DNA of 64,000 bases from Thiofilum sp. (GTDB lineage: Bacteria > Pseudomonadota > Gammaproteobacteria > Thiotrichales > Thiotrichaceae), in contig NZ_JADJTF010000001.1 of NCBI RefSeq assembly GCF_016711335.1, forward strand, positions 2,108,001 through 2,172,000, written 5' to 3'. Under the pieces are notes generated by a model. The model did no database searches. It saw nothing but the letters and a program-made list of their open reading frames with translations, and was not told the DNA's origin. Positions 17,642 to 26,300 of the stretch are shown here, one piece after another. How positions within the stretch are numbered: position 1 is the first letter of the stretch; every line of letters starts with the position of its first letter. Made by a program: the position numbers and the translations under genes.

Positions 17642-18527
17642 TTTTATTTTATTTTTGTTTTTAACTCACGTATTGTAATCGGTGGAGTCTGCCGGTGAAG
17701 CATACGATGGCAGTTTGAACAAACAGCTACAAGGTCTTTTGTTGAAACTTCTTGACTGGATTTGAAACTTGATACTGGTTTTTTATGGTGAGCTTCAATA
17801 AAATCTTTACCTATTGAGCCATATGTTTTTTCAAAATCAAAACCGCAAACCGAACATTCAAAACTAATAAGTGATTTCTTAAATTCTTTTATTAGTTTTA
17901 TTGATCTTTCGGTTTTTATGTGTGTTTTTAATATTTTTTTGCCTTCTTTGTCTTTGAAATCTACTTCAGCAGGGTCATAGAAATCAGTATAGTCATCTGA
18001 CGAGTCAAGATAATTAATAACATTTTCTTTGATTTTTAAATCTATGTCTTTATACCATAGGTATCTAAATTTCTTGTTAAAGTTAAATGTTCTATGCTCT
18101 TCAGGTAAAAGAGTGCAATCTTTTATTTTTGCCTTGAAAAAATAACTATATGTTAATGGATCAGGTCTGGTTTGAAGTTCAGAGTATACAGTCGCATTTT
18201 TGTACCAACCAACTATTTTGCTCCCACCATTTGGGTCAGGTGCAACCCACACTATTGTAATATTATCAACAAAGCCATCTTTTTGTTTTGAACCAAAGTT
18301 GGTTAAATCAATTTTCCATTTATTTGCAGTCGCATAGCCATAATAATGACCTTTAAACTTTTTGAAGTTTAGCCATTCTCCATATTCATTATCCTCTTTT
18401 TCTTGCCAATCTGCTCCAGTGTACGGCACTGGATATTTGCCATCATATTTTGGATGCCAAGCAATACGTGAAAATATTATATTCAAAACACTCTCCAAAG
18501 ATTCGATAATGGTTGTACTAAACCTAA
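17568..18527 (-). mobile_element. Solitary integron-type gene cassette carrying an HNH nuclease
   Basis: The proposed cassette is 960 bases, bounded by G^TT crossovers at both ends. One boundary is GTTAGGT (GTTRRRY) about 40 bases upstream of the gene; the other is the end of the attC-like site just after the stop codon. One gene fills it, with little untranslated sequence, as in real cassettes. No integrase gene and no second attC were found within the window. I infer insertion at a secondary chromosomal site. AT content is clearly higher than in neighbouring genes. Confidence 0.65.
17644..18486 (-). CDS. HNH endonuclease domain protein, cassette-borne
   Basis: About 280 residues from TTG 18486; a TTG four codons earlier is also in frame, but GGAG lies between them and favours 18486. 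The N-terminal half (about 1-200) is Tyr/Trp/Lys-rich with WHPKYDGKYPVPYTGADW and is of no family known to me. Residues about 205-265 form an HNH domain of the McrA type: CSVCGFDFEKTYG, EAHHKKPVS, DLVAVCSNCHRMLHR, with four zinc-binding Cys and the catalytic His pair. Likely a DNA-cutting enzyme, perhaps modification-dependent defence; this is inference. Base composition and Lys-rich codon use differ from the flanks, consistent with transfer. Confidence 0.75.
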   Translation of the reverse strand: MNIIFSRIAWHPKYDGKYPVPYTGADWQEKEDNEYGEWLNFKKFKGHYYGYATANKWKIDLTNFGSKQKDGFVDNITIVWVAPDPNGGSKIVGWYKNATVYSELQTRPDPLTYSYFFKAKIKDCTLLPEEHRTFNFNKKFRYLWYKDIDLKIKENVINYLDSSDDYTDFYDPAEVDFKDKEGKKILKTHIKTERSIKLIKEFKKSLISFECSVCGFDFEKTYGSIGKDFIEAHHKKPVSSFKSSQEVSTKDLVAVCSNCHRMLHRQTPPITIRELKTKIK

Positions 18528-18528
18528 C
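18522..18528 (-). other. Cassette 5' boundary (GTTRRRY core site)
   Basis: GTTAGGT on the minus strand. Joining it to the far end of the attC-like site gives R'' ATCTAAC opposite R' GTTAGGT, which pair with a single G-T wobble. Confidence 0.6.
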
Positions 18529-18816
18529 ATTTTATTAGACGCAATCTCGGTATAATATCTTATTCCAGAATCTGCCTAGTCTGGGAAAATGAAGCTTTGT
18601 CTTTTTTTGGCGAGAATCTGTATAGTCTGGGATTGACATAGAAAAAACTCCATCAGATAGCGAAACTTATGGTCAGTAATCATAAGACATACAACCCAGA
18701 GTATACAAACTTTTATCCTCAAGCAAATTTGGAATAACTAATGCTCTTTCTCTTTTAAATGATGGAGTTAGCAGAAAATATGTAAACGGATTTATTAGTA
18801 CTAATTCTTAAACTAT
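18529..18816. other. AT-rich non-coding stretch with a short direct repeat
   Basis: Two 19-base copies that differ at two positions (GAATCTG, then CC or TA, then TAGTCTGGGA) lie at 18568-18586 and 18614-18632, 46 bases apart. A 41-codon frame ending near 18808 has no start codon and may be a gene remnant. Composition resembles the adjacent cassette more than the housekeeping genes. Confidence 0.45.
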
Positions 18817-19155
18817 TCATAATAGCTTAGTGCCTAGTGGTGCGTCTTTATCGGGTACACATAAAGCCACTTCGCCCTGCTCATTGTGAAAGCCCGTAAT
18901 CAAACATTCTGACATAATAGAGCCAATTTGTTTCGCTGGGAAATTCACTACACCCACTACTAATTTGCCGATTAAAGTTTCTGGTGTATAAAGCTGGGTG
19001 ATTTGAGCGCTGGATTTTTTAATGCCTAGCTCCGCACCAAAATCGACATGCAAAATATAAGCAGGTTTGCGTGCTTTAGGAAAAGGTTCGGCATGGATAA
19101 TGCGCCCGACGCGCAATTCAACTTGTGCAAATTGCTCCCAACTAATCAGCTCCAT
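18817..19155 (-). CDS. csaA: CsaA/YgjH-like tRNA-binding domain protein
   Basis: 112 residues forming a single tRNA-binding OB fold (as in the C-terminus of MetRS and in Arc1/Trbp111). The matching features are FAQVELRVGRIIHAEPFPKARKPAYILHVDFG, SSAQITQLYTPETLIGKLVVGVVNFP and SECLITGF. CsaA proteins are described as chaperones or structure-specific tRNA binders. The ATG directly abuts the ureD stop codon, so it is co-transcribed with ureD, though there is no known functional link. Confidence 0.88.
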   Translation of the reverse strand: MELISWEQFAQVELRVGRIIHAEPFPKARKPAYILHVDFGAELGIKKSSAQITQLYTPETLIGKLVVGVVNFPAKQIGSIMSECLITGFHNEQGEVALCVPDKDAPLGTKLL

Positions 19156-19983
19156 TTAAGTACTCCAAATCCGAGGGGGAGTGGCTATTTTACCCATAAT
19201 AGTGGGGCGAATCGTAGCCCAAATGGTGCGCCATAATTGGTGTGCAGCGGCAGTGCTATTACCCAAATAGCGCACCACTAAGACTTCACGCATTAAGGTA
19301 GCACCCGCTATCCCTTCTGGTAGTTCAGCGCATAAAGTTTGTACGGATTCCATTAAGTCCGCTGGACAGGGAGTGGCTATGAGGGTTGCAAACACAGGGT
19401 GCGAGCGTAAGCCTGCTGGGGCGGTGACATCGGCTAATTGATGAATGCGTTGTTTATCCATCAAGACTAATTTGCCATCCCGCATCAGACGCATACTCAC
19501 CGTCACTTGTCCGGCGTCGAAAAGTTCATTAATTACCGGACGCCCAAGACAATGGATTTCCCAACCAATAAATCGTGCATCTCCCCGTAACTGAATGTCA
19601 GTACTTAAAGTGCTCAAGGTCTGGGGAAAATAAATCGATTCTTGAGGCAACCATTCCAATGCACCTGCATTCACTTCGAGTAGTTGATGTTGGTGTGCCT
19701 GTAATCCAGCAGAGCGATAAAATTTGGTAGCGCCCGGAGTGGTCAGCAATGCATGAGCTTGGGGGCATACTTGTACATTAATGTTCAGCTTATCTCCCCC
19801 AACCACTCCCCCCGGAGGATGCAAAATATACCCATGACACACCTCACCTTCGGGATAAAACGGACGCTGTAAGGCTAGAGGTCCTAGTTGCTCGCGCTTA
19901 CTTAATACCGTTTTGTCCGATTGCTGGGTAAAGGTGAGCGCTAAACGTGCTTGCCAGCCTGATAGGGGTGGATTAACGCTCAT
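19156..19983 (-). CDS. ureD: Urease accessory protein UreD (UreH)
   Basis: About 275 residues from the ATG at 19983. An in-frame ATG 75 bases upstream would add a segment lying within the preceding gene. UreD binds apo-urease with UreF and UreG and channels nickel to the active site. Family marks are GYILHPPGGVVGGDKL, LLTTPGATKFYRSAG, LEWLPQESIYFPQ and WEIHCLGRP. The start overlaps the end of an upstream 66-residue protein gene. No ureABC, ureE, F or G gene occurs in the window: the gene that should follow is csaA-like. Either the rest of the urease locus is elsewhere, or this is an orphan. Confidence 0.9.
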   Translation of the reverse strand: MSVNPPLSGWQARLALTFTQQSDKTVLSKREQLGPLALQRPFYPEGEVCHGYILHPPGGVVGGDKLNINVQVCPQAHALLTTPGATKFYRSAGLQAHQHQLLEVNAGALEWLPQESIYFPQTLSTLSTDIQLRGDARFIGWEIHCLGRPVINELFDAGQVTVSMRLMRDGKLVLMDKQRIHQLADVTAPAGLRSHPVFATLIATPCPADLMESVQTLCAELPEGIAGATLMREVLVVRYLGNSTAAAHQLWRTIWATIRPTIMGKIATPPRIWST

Positions 19984-20173
19984 TACGCTGGCTATAGCGC
20001 TGCCATACTTTAAAACCGATCCACGCAGCAATAAATACAGGGAGCGCAAACAGTGCATGCACTAAAAGGTGTGCTACTTCGTGGTGCATTTCGGCGTGAG
20101 GAAAGGGTGCATTATGCGCATATGCACTCATACTAAAGCAGGTCAGTAATAAAGCTAATAGTGATTTAGACAT
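19973..20173 (-). CDS. Small His-rich exported or membrane protein upstream of ureD
   Basis: 66 residues. A signal peptide covers about 1-19 (SMSAYA-H), followed by a His-rich stretch (HNAPFPHAEMHHEVAHLLVH) and one membrane helix (ALFALPVFIAAWIGFKVW), then a basic tail. Its end overlaps the ureD start by 11 bases, so the two are translationally linked. The His cluster suggests metal contact, perhaps nickel given ureD, but this is inference only. Confidence 0.7.
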   Translation of the reverse strand: MSKSLLALLLTCFSMSAYAHNAPFPHAEMHHEVAHLLVHALFALPVFIAAWIGFKVWQRYSQRNER

Positions 20174-20352
20174 AAAAAGACTCCATTTAATCTATGAAAG
20201 GTTTTAGGCATTTAAGCAGCTTTTGTGCCAGCTTTTGAATCAGAATGATAAGGTTAGCGGGTTAATCTACCTCTGGCTAGGTTGTTTTATTAGTCTATAG
20301 CGGTTATCACGTAGACTAGGAAGCACTACTAATAAACATAAGGATGCAACGT

Positions 20353-20673
20353 ATGCTAGTGACTACTACACCAAATTTAGAGGGAAAAGCCATTGTTAAA
20401 TATCATGGTATTGTCTCTGGTGAGGCAATTATGGGAGCGAATTTTGTCAAAGATATTTTTGCTCAAGTGCGCGACTTTGTAGGCGGACGCTCAGCCACGT
20501 ATGAGCGTGAAATGCAAAATGCTCGTGAGATAGCACTCACTGAGTTACAAGAGCGGGCGCGACAAATGGGAGCTAATGCCGTGGTGGGGGTCGTATTTGA
20601 TTACGAGGTTATTGGTCAAGGTGGCAGTATGATCATGGTGGCAATCAGCGGCACAGCCGTCACTGTCAATTAA
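20353..20673 (+). CDS. YbjQ family protein (UPF0145)
   Basis: 106 residues from the ATG at 20353. An in-frame ATG at 20344 overlaps the ribosome site AAGGA, which is correctly spaced for 20353, and family members begin near this Met (MLVTTTPNLEG). Conserved stretches are GIVSGEAIMGANFVKDIFA, ELQERARQMGANAVVGVVFDYE and GTAV near the end. YbjQ proteins form a pentameric beta structure of unproved function, often linked to heavy-metal or membrane stress. Confidence 0.88.
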   Translation: MLVTTTPNLEGKAIVKYHGIVSGEAIMGANFVKDIFAQVRDFVGGRSATYEREMQNAREIALTELQERARQMGANAVVGVVFDYEVIGQGGSMIMVAISGTAVTVN

Positions 20674-20694
20674 AAATTATTCAATTTTCTATTC

Positions 20695-20718
20695 AACCTC
20701 AGTTTCAAGACTGAGGTT
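20695..20718. terminator. Hairpin between the ybjQ-like gene and the orphan minus-strand gene
   Basis: A perfect 9-bp stem (AACCTCAGT with ACTGAGGTT) and a 6-base loop lie between convergent genes. There is only a weak T-rich flank on the minus side. Confidence 0.55.
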
Positions 20719-20740
20719 ATAAAATACTGCTTTAAATGAC

Positions 20741-21385
20741 TCAACTATTAGATTTGGTAGTAGTGCCAGCACTAATAATCTGCCCATAATCTACTTCATC
20801 AATAATAGTCATTTCACCCTGATAACTCGCTGCTACAAACGTTTTACGTATAGGCTGAGCATAGTATCCTTCTTGAGTATTAAAACCGCGCTCACTATGA
20901 CTGATTTTTAGAGTCGTATAAGATTTGTCTTGATAATGGATTTTTACAGGTTTGTCATGATGCTTATTAGCGCGATGATCTTTTTCTTTTTCATAGTCCG
21001 TTAGCAATATATTGCAAATAGCTTTATATAAAAACGGATTATCTTTTAGGTCAGTATCATTAGCATTACTAGGTAACAGAGTAGAACGCATAATAGCGCT
21101 ACTAGGATTAGGGGTGGCAGATTTGGTTTTAATAGGTTGGCTTAAATAGTTGAGCGCCGGAGTGTCATAATTAGTGTTTTTAGTCAGATTCGCTATTAAA
21201 TTATTAGAAATATTTAAGCGAGCGATGAGTTGCTGTTGGAGCTTAGTAATGAGGCTTAATAGCTTAGTGAGGTCGATATTAATCGAATTAAATTGAATAG
21301 GGTTTGAGCTGGTAGTGTTATCAGAGGGATTAGATTCAGAAAACACTACATTCGAGCTAATAGATTTAATAGATACACTACTCAT
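20741..21385 (-). CDS. Protein of unknown function, Ser/Asn-rich
   Basis: 214 residues from the ATG at 21385 (a GTG three codons upstream is also possible). No family recognised, no signal peptide or membrane helix. Residues about 1-30 and 70-110 are Ser/Asn/Thr-rich and probably disordered. Residues 35-65 form a Leu-rich helix (IDLTKLLSLITKLQQQLIARL). The C-terminal third contains a Lys/His-rich turn and KTFVAASYQGEMTIIDEVDYG. The ribosome site is weak. It is a single gene convergent with the ybjQ-like gene. Confidence 0.6.
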   Translation of the reverse strand: MSSVSIKSISSNVVFSESNPSDNTTSSNPIQFNSINIDLTKLLSLITKLQQQLIARLNISNNLIANLTKNTNYDTPALNYLSQPIKTKSATPNPSSAIMRSTLLPSNANDTDLKDNPFLYKAICNILLTDYEKEKDHRANKHHDKPVKIHYQDKSYTTLKISHSERGFNTQEGYYAQPIRKTFVAASYQGEMTIIDEVDYGQIISAGTTTKSNS

Positions 21386-21669
21386 AGGGATCACTTTACT
21401 GTTTTTAGGTTACTAAATAAGTATTCAACAAATACTTGCTAGACCCTTTAGTGTTTTGACTAAGCTTGAAATAATTAGAGGTTGTTTTAAAAACAAGGGA
21501 TTAGCTCATTATTTAAAGTATCTTTACTCACTTGCCGATAGAAAACGGATGAGTGGCTAGCTTTAAGGGATAAAATTAGTAGGCGGATATTTCCCTAAGC
21601 AGAGTGGCGCTTTATTTCACGGGTAGCAAAGTATGCTAGCTTGAAGGACTCACACAAATGGGAGTTATC

Positions 21670-22260
21670 ATGATGAATCAGTTGAGCAATGAGCGACGTT
21701 ACTTATTAAAAAGTGCTGTGGCTTTAGCAGGTATGGGACTAGCACCCACCTTATTAGCCCAAACTCCATTACCCCTAACACCAAGCTGTGGACGAGGGGA
21801 GGAGCTGACTTTAGCGCAAACTGAAGGGCCTTATTTTACCCCTAATACCCCACTTAAACATGATTTCAGCGCCGATGATCGCCGAGGAAAGGCGTTTATC
21901 TTACAAGGGCGAGTATTGAGTCAAAGTTGTGCGCCACAGGCTAATGTGTTGATTGAGTTATGGCATGCCGATTCTCAAGGCTATTACGATAATGAGGGTT
22001 ATCGTTTACGCGGTCATGTTTTCACCGATGCACAAGGGCGTTTTCAATTCAAAACCGTCATGCCCGGCATTTATCCGGGGCGCACCCGTCATTTTCATTT
22101 AAAAGTACAGCGTCGCAATGGTCGCGTGTTGACTACGCAATTATATTTTCCCAATGAGCGTTTAAATGCGGTCGATGGTATTTATGATTCAAATTTGGTC
22201 ATGAGGCTAGGTAATGCTAATGGGATAGTCAGTGGACATTATCAGTTTATTGTGGCGTAA
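21670..22260 (+). CDS. Exported intradiol ring-cleavage dioxygenase-like protein
   Basis: About 196 residues from ATG 21670, with GGAG 7 bases upstream; the ATG at 21658 precedes that site and is unlikely. The N-terminus carries a twin-arginine-like signal (NERRYLLKSAVALAGMGL). The rest is the intradiol fold: TEGPYFTP, IELWHADSQGYYDN, GRFQFKTVMPGIYPGRTRHFHLKV and QLYFPNE. The Fe(III) ligands of the family, two Tyr (QGYYDN and GIYPG) and two His (HFH), are all present. It is shorter than true catechol or protocatechuate dioxygenases and lacks pathway neighbours; exported members of this group have poorly known substrates. Confidence 0.85.
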   Translation: MMNQLSNERRYLLKSAVALAGMGLAPTLLAQTPLPLTPSCGRGEELTLAQTEGPYFTPNTPLKHDFSADDRRGKAFILQGRVLSQSCAPQANVLIELWHADSQGYYDNEGYRLRGHVFTDAQGRFQFKTVMPGIYPGRTRHFHLKVQRRNGRVLTTQLYFPNERLNAVDGIYDSNLVMRLGNANGIVSGHYQFIVA

Positions 22261-22335
22261 GCGCTTGCAAGGCTAGCGAGTCAAGGGCTGAGTTGCTACA
22301 GTTTAGACCATAATAATAGTGAGTCAAAAACGGTT

Positions 22336-23187
22336 ATGAGCGAATTTATTTTAAAAGCAACCAGTCCAGCAGCTAGCGGCATCATTGCCAAAGTGACCTC
22401 TTACTTATTTGAGCATGGTTGCTATATTAGCGAGTTAGCCCAATTCGATGATCAAGACAGTGGGCGATTTTTCATGCGAGCTGTGTGTCAGATTCGTGAG
22501 GGTAGTGACACCTTAGCGAGTATCAGATCAGGGTTTGAGCCTATAGCCAACAGTATTCAAATGACGTGGCAAATGGTAGATCGTACTGTGCCGATGAAAG
22601 TGTTGATCATGGTGAGTAAATTTGATCACGGTTTAGCGAATTTGCTCTATCGGTTGCATAAAGGTGAAATTCCTATGCAAATCACAGCGGTGATAGCTAA
22701 TCATCTGGATTTACGCCCTATGGTGGAGCGTGAAGGGATTCGCTTTATTTATTTGCCTGTGACCAAAGAGAATAAGCGTCAGCAAGAGCAAGAAGTGCTG
22801 CGCGTACTTGAGGAAACGGGTACTGAATTAGTGGTACTGGCGCGTTATATGCAGATTTTGTCGGATGAGCTATGCCAAGTATTAAAGGGGCGGGCGATTA
22901 ATATCCATCATTCATTCTTGCCCGGATTTAAGGGGGCACGACCCTATCATCAAGCCTATGAGCGCGGTGTTAAACTCATTGGAGCTACCGCGCATTATGT
23001 GACCGCCGATTTAGATGAGGGGCCGATTATTGAGCAAGCGGTACAACCCGTGGATCATACCTATAGCCCCGAAGCATTGACTGCGGTAGGACGCGATACC
23101 GAGACCGTCGCTTTAGCGCGTGCAGTAAAGCTGCATGTGGAGCATCGGGTGTTCTTAGACGGCAATAAAACAGTAGTTTTTAAATAG
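22336..23187 (+). CDS. purU: Formyltetrahydrofolate deformylase
   Basis: 283 residues (280 in E. coli). It hydrolyses 10-formyl-THF to THF and formate, balancing the one-carbon pool. An ACT domain covers about 1-85 (ATSPAASGIIAKVTSYLFEHG), a linker precedes MKVLIMVSKFDHGLANLL, and the formyltransferase core has INIHHSFLPGFKGARPY (catalytic Asn and His) and GATAHYVTADLDEGPII (catalytic Asp). The ACT domain separates it from purN. Confidence 0.96.
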   Translation: MSEFILKATSPAASGIIAKVTSYLFEHGCYISELAQFDDQDSGRFFMRAVCQIREGSDTLASIRSGFEPIANSIQMTWQMVDRTVPMKVLIMVSKFDHGLANLLYRLHKGEIPMQITAVIANHLDLRPMVEREGIRFIYLPVTKENKRQQEQEVLRVLEETGTELVVLARYMQILSDELCQVLKGRAINIHHSFLPGFKGARPYHQAYERGVKLIGATAHYVTADLDEGPIIEQAVQPVDHTYSPEALTAVGRDTETVALARAVKLHVEHRVFLDGNKTVVFK

Positions 23188-23215
23188 CGGTTATTTAGTA
23201 TTAAGTACTTGGGTC

Positions 23216-23320
23216 AAAATAATCGTGCATTTCCTCCGCAGCCGCTGTGAATACGTCCCTGTACGCTTCAAGGCGGCATCCTTGCCGCCAAGACTGCTCC
23301 AGAAACACACGATTACTTTT
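23216..23320 (-). repeat. Structured intergenic repeat, copy A
   Basis: About 105 bases between convergent purU and the RND pump gene. On the minus strand it is close to 85% identical to copy B at 44621-44726. The outer stem (AATCGTG with CACGATT, plus flanking A/T pairs) and an inner hairpin (GGCGGCA with TGCCGCC) both differ from copy B by paired changes. It ends a convergent pair and may also act as a terminator. A family of dispersed palindromic elements is likely. Confidence 0.75.
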
Positions 23321-23336
23321 AGCTAGATACTTAACG

Positions 23337-26300
23337 CTAAACTTCTTTGGTGATAGGAGCCGTCGCTGCTGGTAAAACCGCAGCAGTGGAAACAGTTTTG
23401 AGTCTAAATAGGCGACGTAACAAGTTTTGCAAGTCATCAATCACAGTAAAAATAGCAGGGACAACTAATAAACTGAGTACGGTAGACGCAATTAAGCCCC
23501 CAATCACCACAATCGCCATGGGTGCACGGAAACTAGGATCGACCCCTAAGCCTAAAGCAGTAGGTAACATTCCCGCTCCCATAGCAATAGTAGTCATGAC
23601 AATCGGACGCGCCCGTTTATGACACGCATCAACTAATGCATCAAAGCGCGACATCCCTTTTGCATGCCTTGCCATAATTGCATATTCGACTAATAGAATA
23701 GAGTTTTTCGTCACTATCCCCATCAGCATCACAAGTCCAATGACGGAGGGCATAGAGAAGCTATTATGTGTAACTAATAGCGCTACAAATGCGCCACCTA
23801 ATGATAAAGGCAGAGCTGCGAGAATAGTCACGGGTTGTAGGAAGTCATGAAAGAGCAGCACTAAGACTACATAAATAAACATCACGCCAATAAACATGGC
23901 GATTCCAAAGCTGGCAAATAGTTCTTGCATGCTCTCGACATCACCCGCAGCGGGGCGCTCTACCGAAGGTGGCAGATTTTTAAAGACGGGTAGTTCATTC
24001 ACTTCATTAGTGACCTCGCCTAAGGTGCGCCCGCCTAGCTCCACATCAATACTCACATTACGTTTTTGATCATAGCGATTAATTTGCGTAGGACCAGCGC
24101 CCATTTCGACTCGAGCGACCGTGGATAGTGGCACATTGCCATTACGTCCGGTGATGCGTAACTGCTCAATGGCTTGTAGATCAGAGCGTACCGATTTATC
24201 CAAACGCACGCGCACCGGAATTTGGCGTTGGGGTAAATTAAGCTTGGGTAGGCGTGATTCAAAGTCACCTGAGGTCGCAATTTGGACGGCATTGGATAGA
24301 GCTTGGGTACTAATCCCCAACTCAGAAGCACGGGCAAAGTCGGGGGTAATATGGATTTCAGGGCGTTGTAAACTAGCACTAGAAGTCACATTACCAATAC
24401 CTTTTAAAGTACGTAAATCACGCTCTACCGCTAGTGCGGCACTTTGTAAGGCTGCGGCATCATTACTAGCCAGCACTACTTGCAATTTTTCCCCAGAACC
24501 GCCAGCACCTACTTTAACTCGTGCTCCGGGCAAACCTTTTAAAGCCTCACGGATCTGATTTTCAATCACTTGCTGATTAATATCGCGCTCAGTGCGGTGA
24601 GTGAGTACGGCGGTTAATGTCGCTTTGCGACTATCCATACTGCCGCCGCCACCCACCGGGCCACCTTCGCCTGCTTCATAGCCTACTAGGGTCAGTATGC
24701 GTTTAACATCTGGTACGGTTTGCATCATAGCCCTAGCTTGCTCAGCAACGCGGGTAGTGTCTTCTAAAGAAGAGCCGGGCTGAAGTTCAATAGTAACGGA
24801 GGTCAGGCTTTGATCACCCGGAGGAACAAACCCTTGAGGGAGTAATTTGAGCAACTGCACTGAACCAATAAAAAAGGCAACTGCTAAAACCACCGTAATC
24901 CAGCGAAAACGTATGCACCACTTCATGAGCTTTAAGTAGTTACGCATAATCCAGCCGTCTTTTTGTTCCCTTTCAGGATGGGGTTTTAAGATATAAGCCG
25001 CCATCATAGGCGTGAGTAAGCGAGCGACTACTAAGGAGAAAAATACCGCGACCGCTGCTGTAATACCAAAAGGCTCAAAGAATTTACCCGGAATTCCCCC
25101 CATAAAAGCGGTTGGTAAAAACACGGCAATTAAAGTAAAGGTCGTGGCTATGACGGCGAGTCCAATTTCATCGGCTGCATCAATCGCCGCTTGCAGTGGG
25201 GTTTTGCCCATATTGAGGTGGCGCACAATATTTTCTACTTCCACAATGGCATCATCGACCAAGACCCCCACCACTAAAGCCAAAGCCAGTAAGGTCAGAA
25301 TATTGAGCGAATAGCCAAAATAGTGCATGGCTGCAAAGGTGGGAATAATAGCTAAGGGTAAAGCAGTGGCCGATACAATAGTGGCTCGCCAATCTTTTAA
25401 GAACCAGAGCACTACAATAACCGCTAAGAAAGCCCCTTCATACATCAGCAGCATCGAGCCTTCATAATTATCCTGTACGGGGACTACAGTATTATAAGCT
25501 TCTTCGATGGTAATATGAGGATGCTGTTGGCGCAGCTTGTCCACCGTAACCCGTGCTACCTCAGCGGTGCTCACTTCACCTGCACCTTTGGTACGAGTCA
25601 CTTGAAAGCCCACTACAGGTTGACCATTCAATAATGCCGCAGTAGAACGCTCAGCATAAGTATCTTCAACACGGGCAATTTGATCTAAACGCACATAGCG
25701 CCCACCTGAGAGAGGTATGGGTAGGGCTGCTATATCATCAGCCGTTTCTACGGCTCCTAAGGTGCGCACGCTTTGTACTCCGCCACCTATATCGCCGCGT
25801 CCACCAGAAGCGTCTTTTTGCATATTACCAATCGCGCTAGAAACATCGGCGACGGTTACACCTAAGCCATTCATTAATTTGGGATTTAAGTTAACCTGCA
25901 CCTCACGGTCTACTCCGCCAATACGTGATACACGTCCCACACCAGGCGTGGCTAATAAGGCTTTAGAAACTTCATTATCGACAAACCAAGAGAGCTGCTC
26001 TTCATCCAAATTGTTAGAGGCTACAGTGAAGGTAACAATCGGATTACCCGATGTAGTCACTTTACTCACAATCGGATCATTCATATTGGCGGGTAGATCA
26101 GCCTTAATACTATCGACCGCATTTCGTACTTCACTGAGTGCCGTTTCAATGTCTTTTTCAATTTCAAATTCAGCGGCAATAGTGGCTGAGCCATCACTCA
26201 CCGTAGTAGTAATATGCTTCAGTCCAGAAAGTGAGCTAACTTGTTCTTCGATCTTGCGTGCGACTTCAGTTTCTAATTGAGCCGGAGCAGCTCCTTCTAA

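Noticed and set aside
18670..18810. Small gene between the cassette and csaA
   Set aside because: The open frame has no start codon or ribosome site; kept only as a possible remnant.
23201..23440. 79-codon minus-strand frame over intergenic repeat A
   Set aside because: It overlaps the pump gene's 3' end in another frame and mostly translates the structured repeat; no ribosome site.
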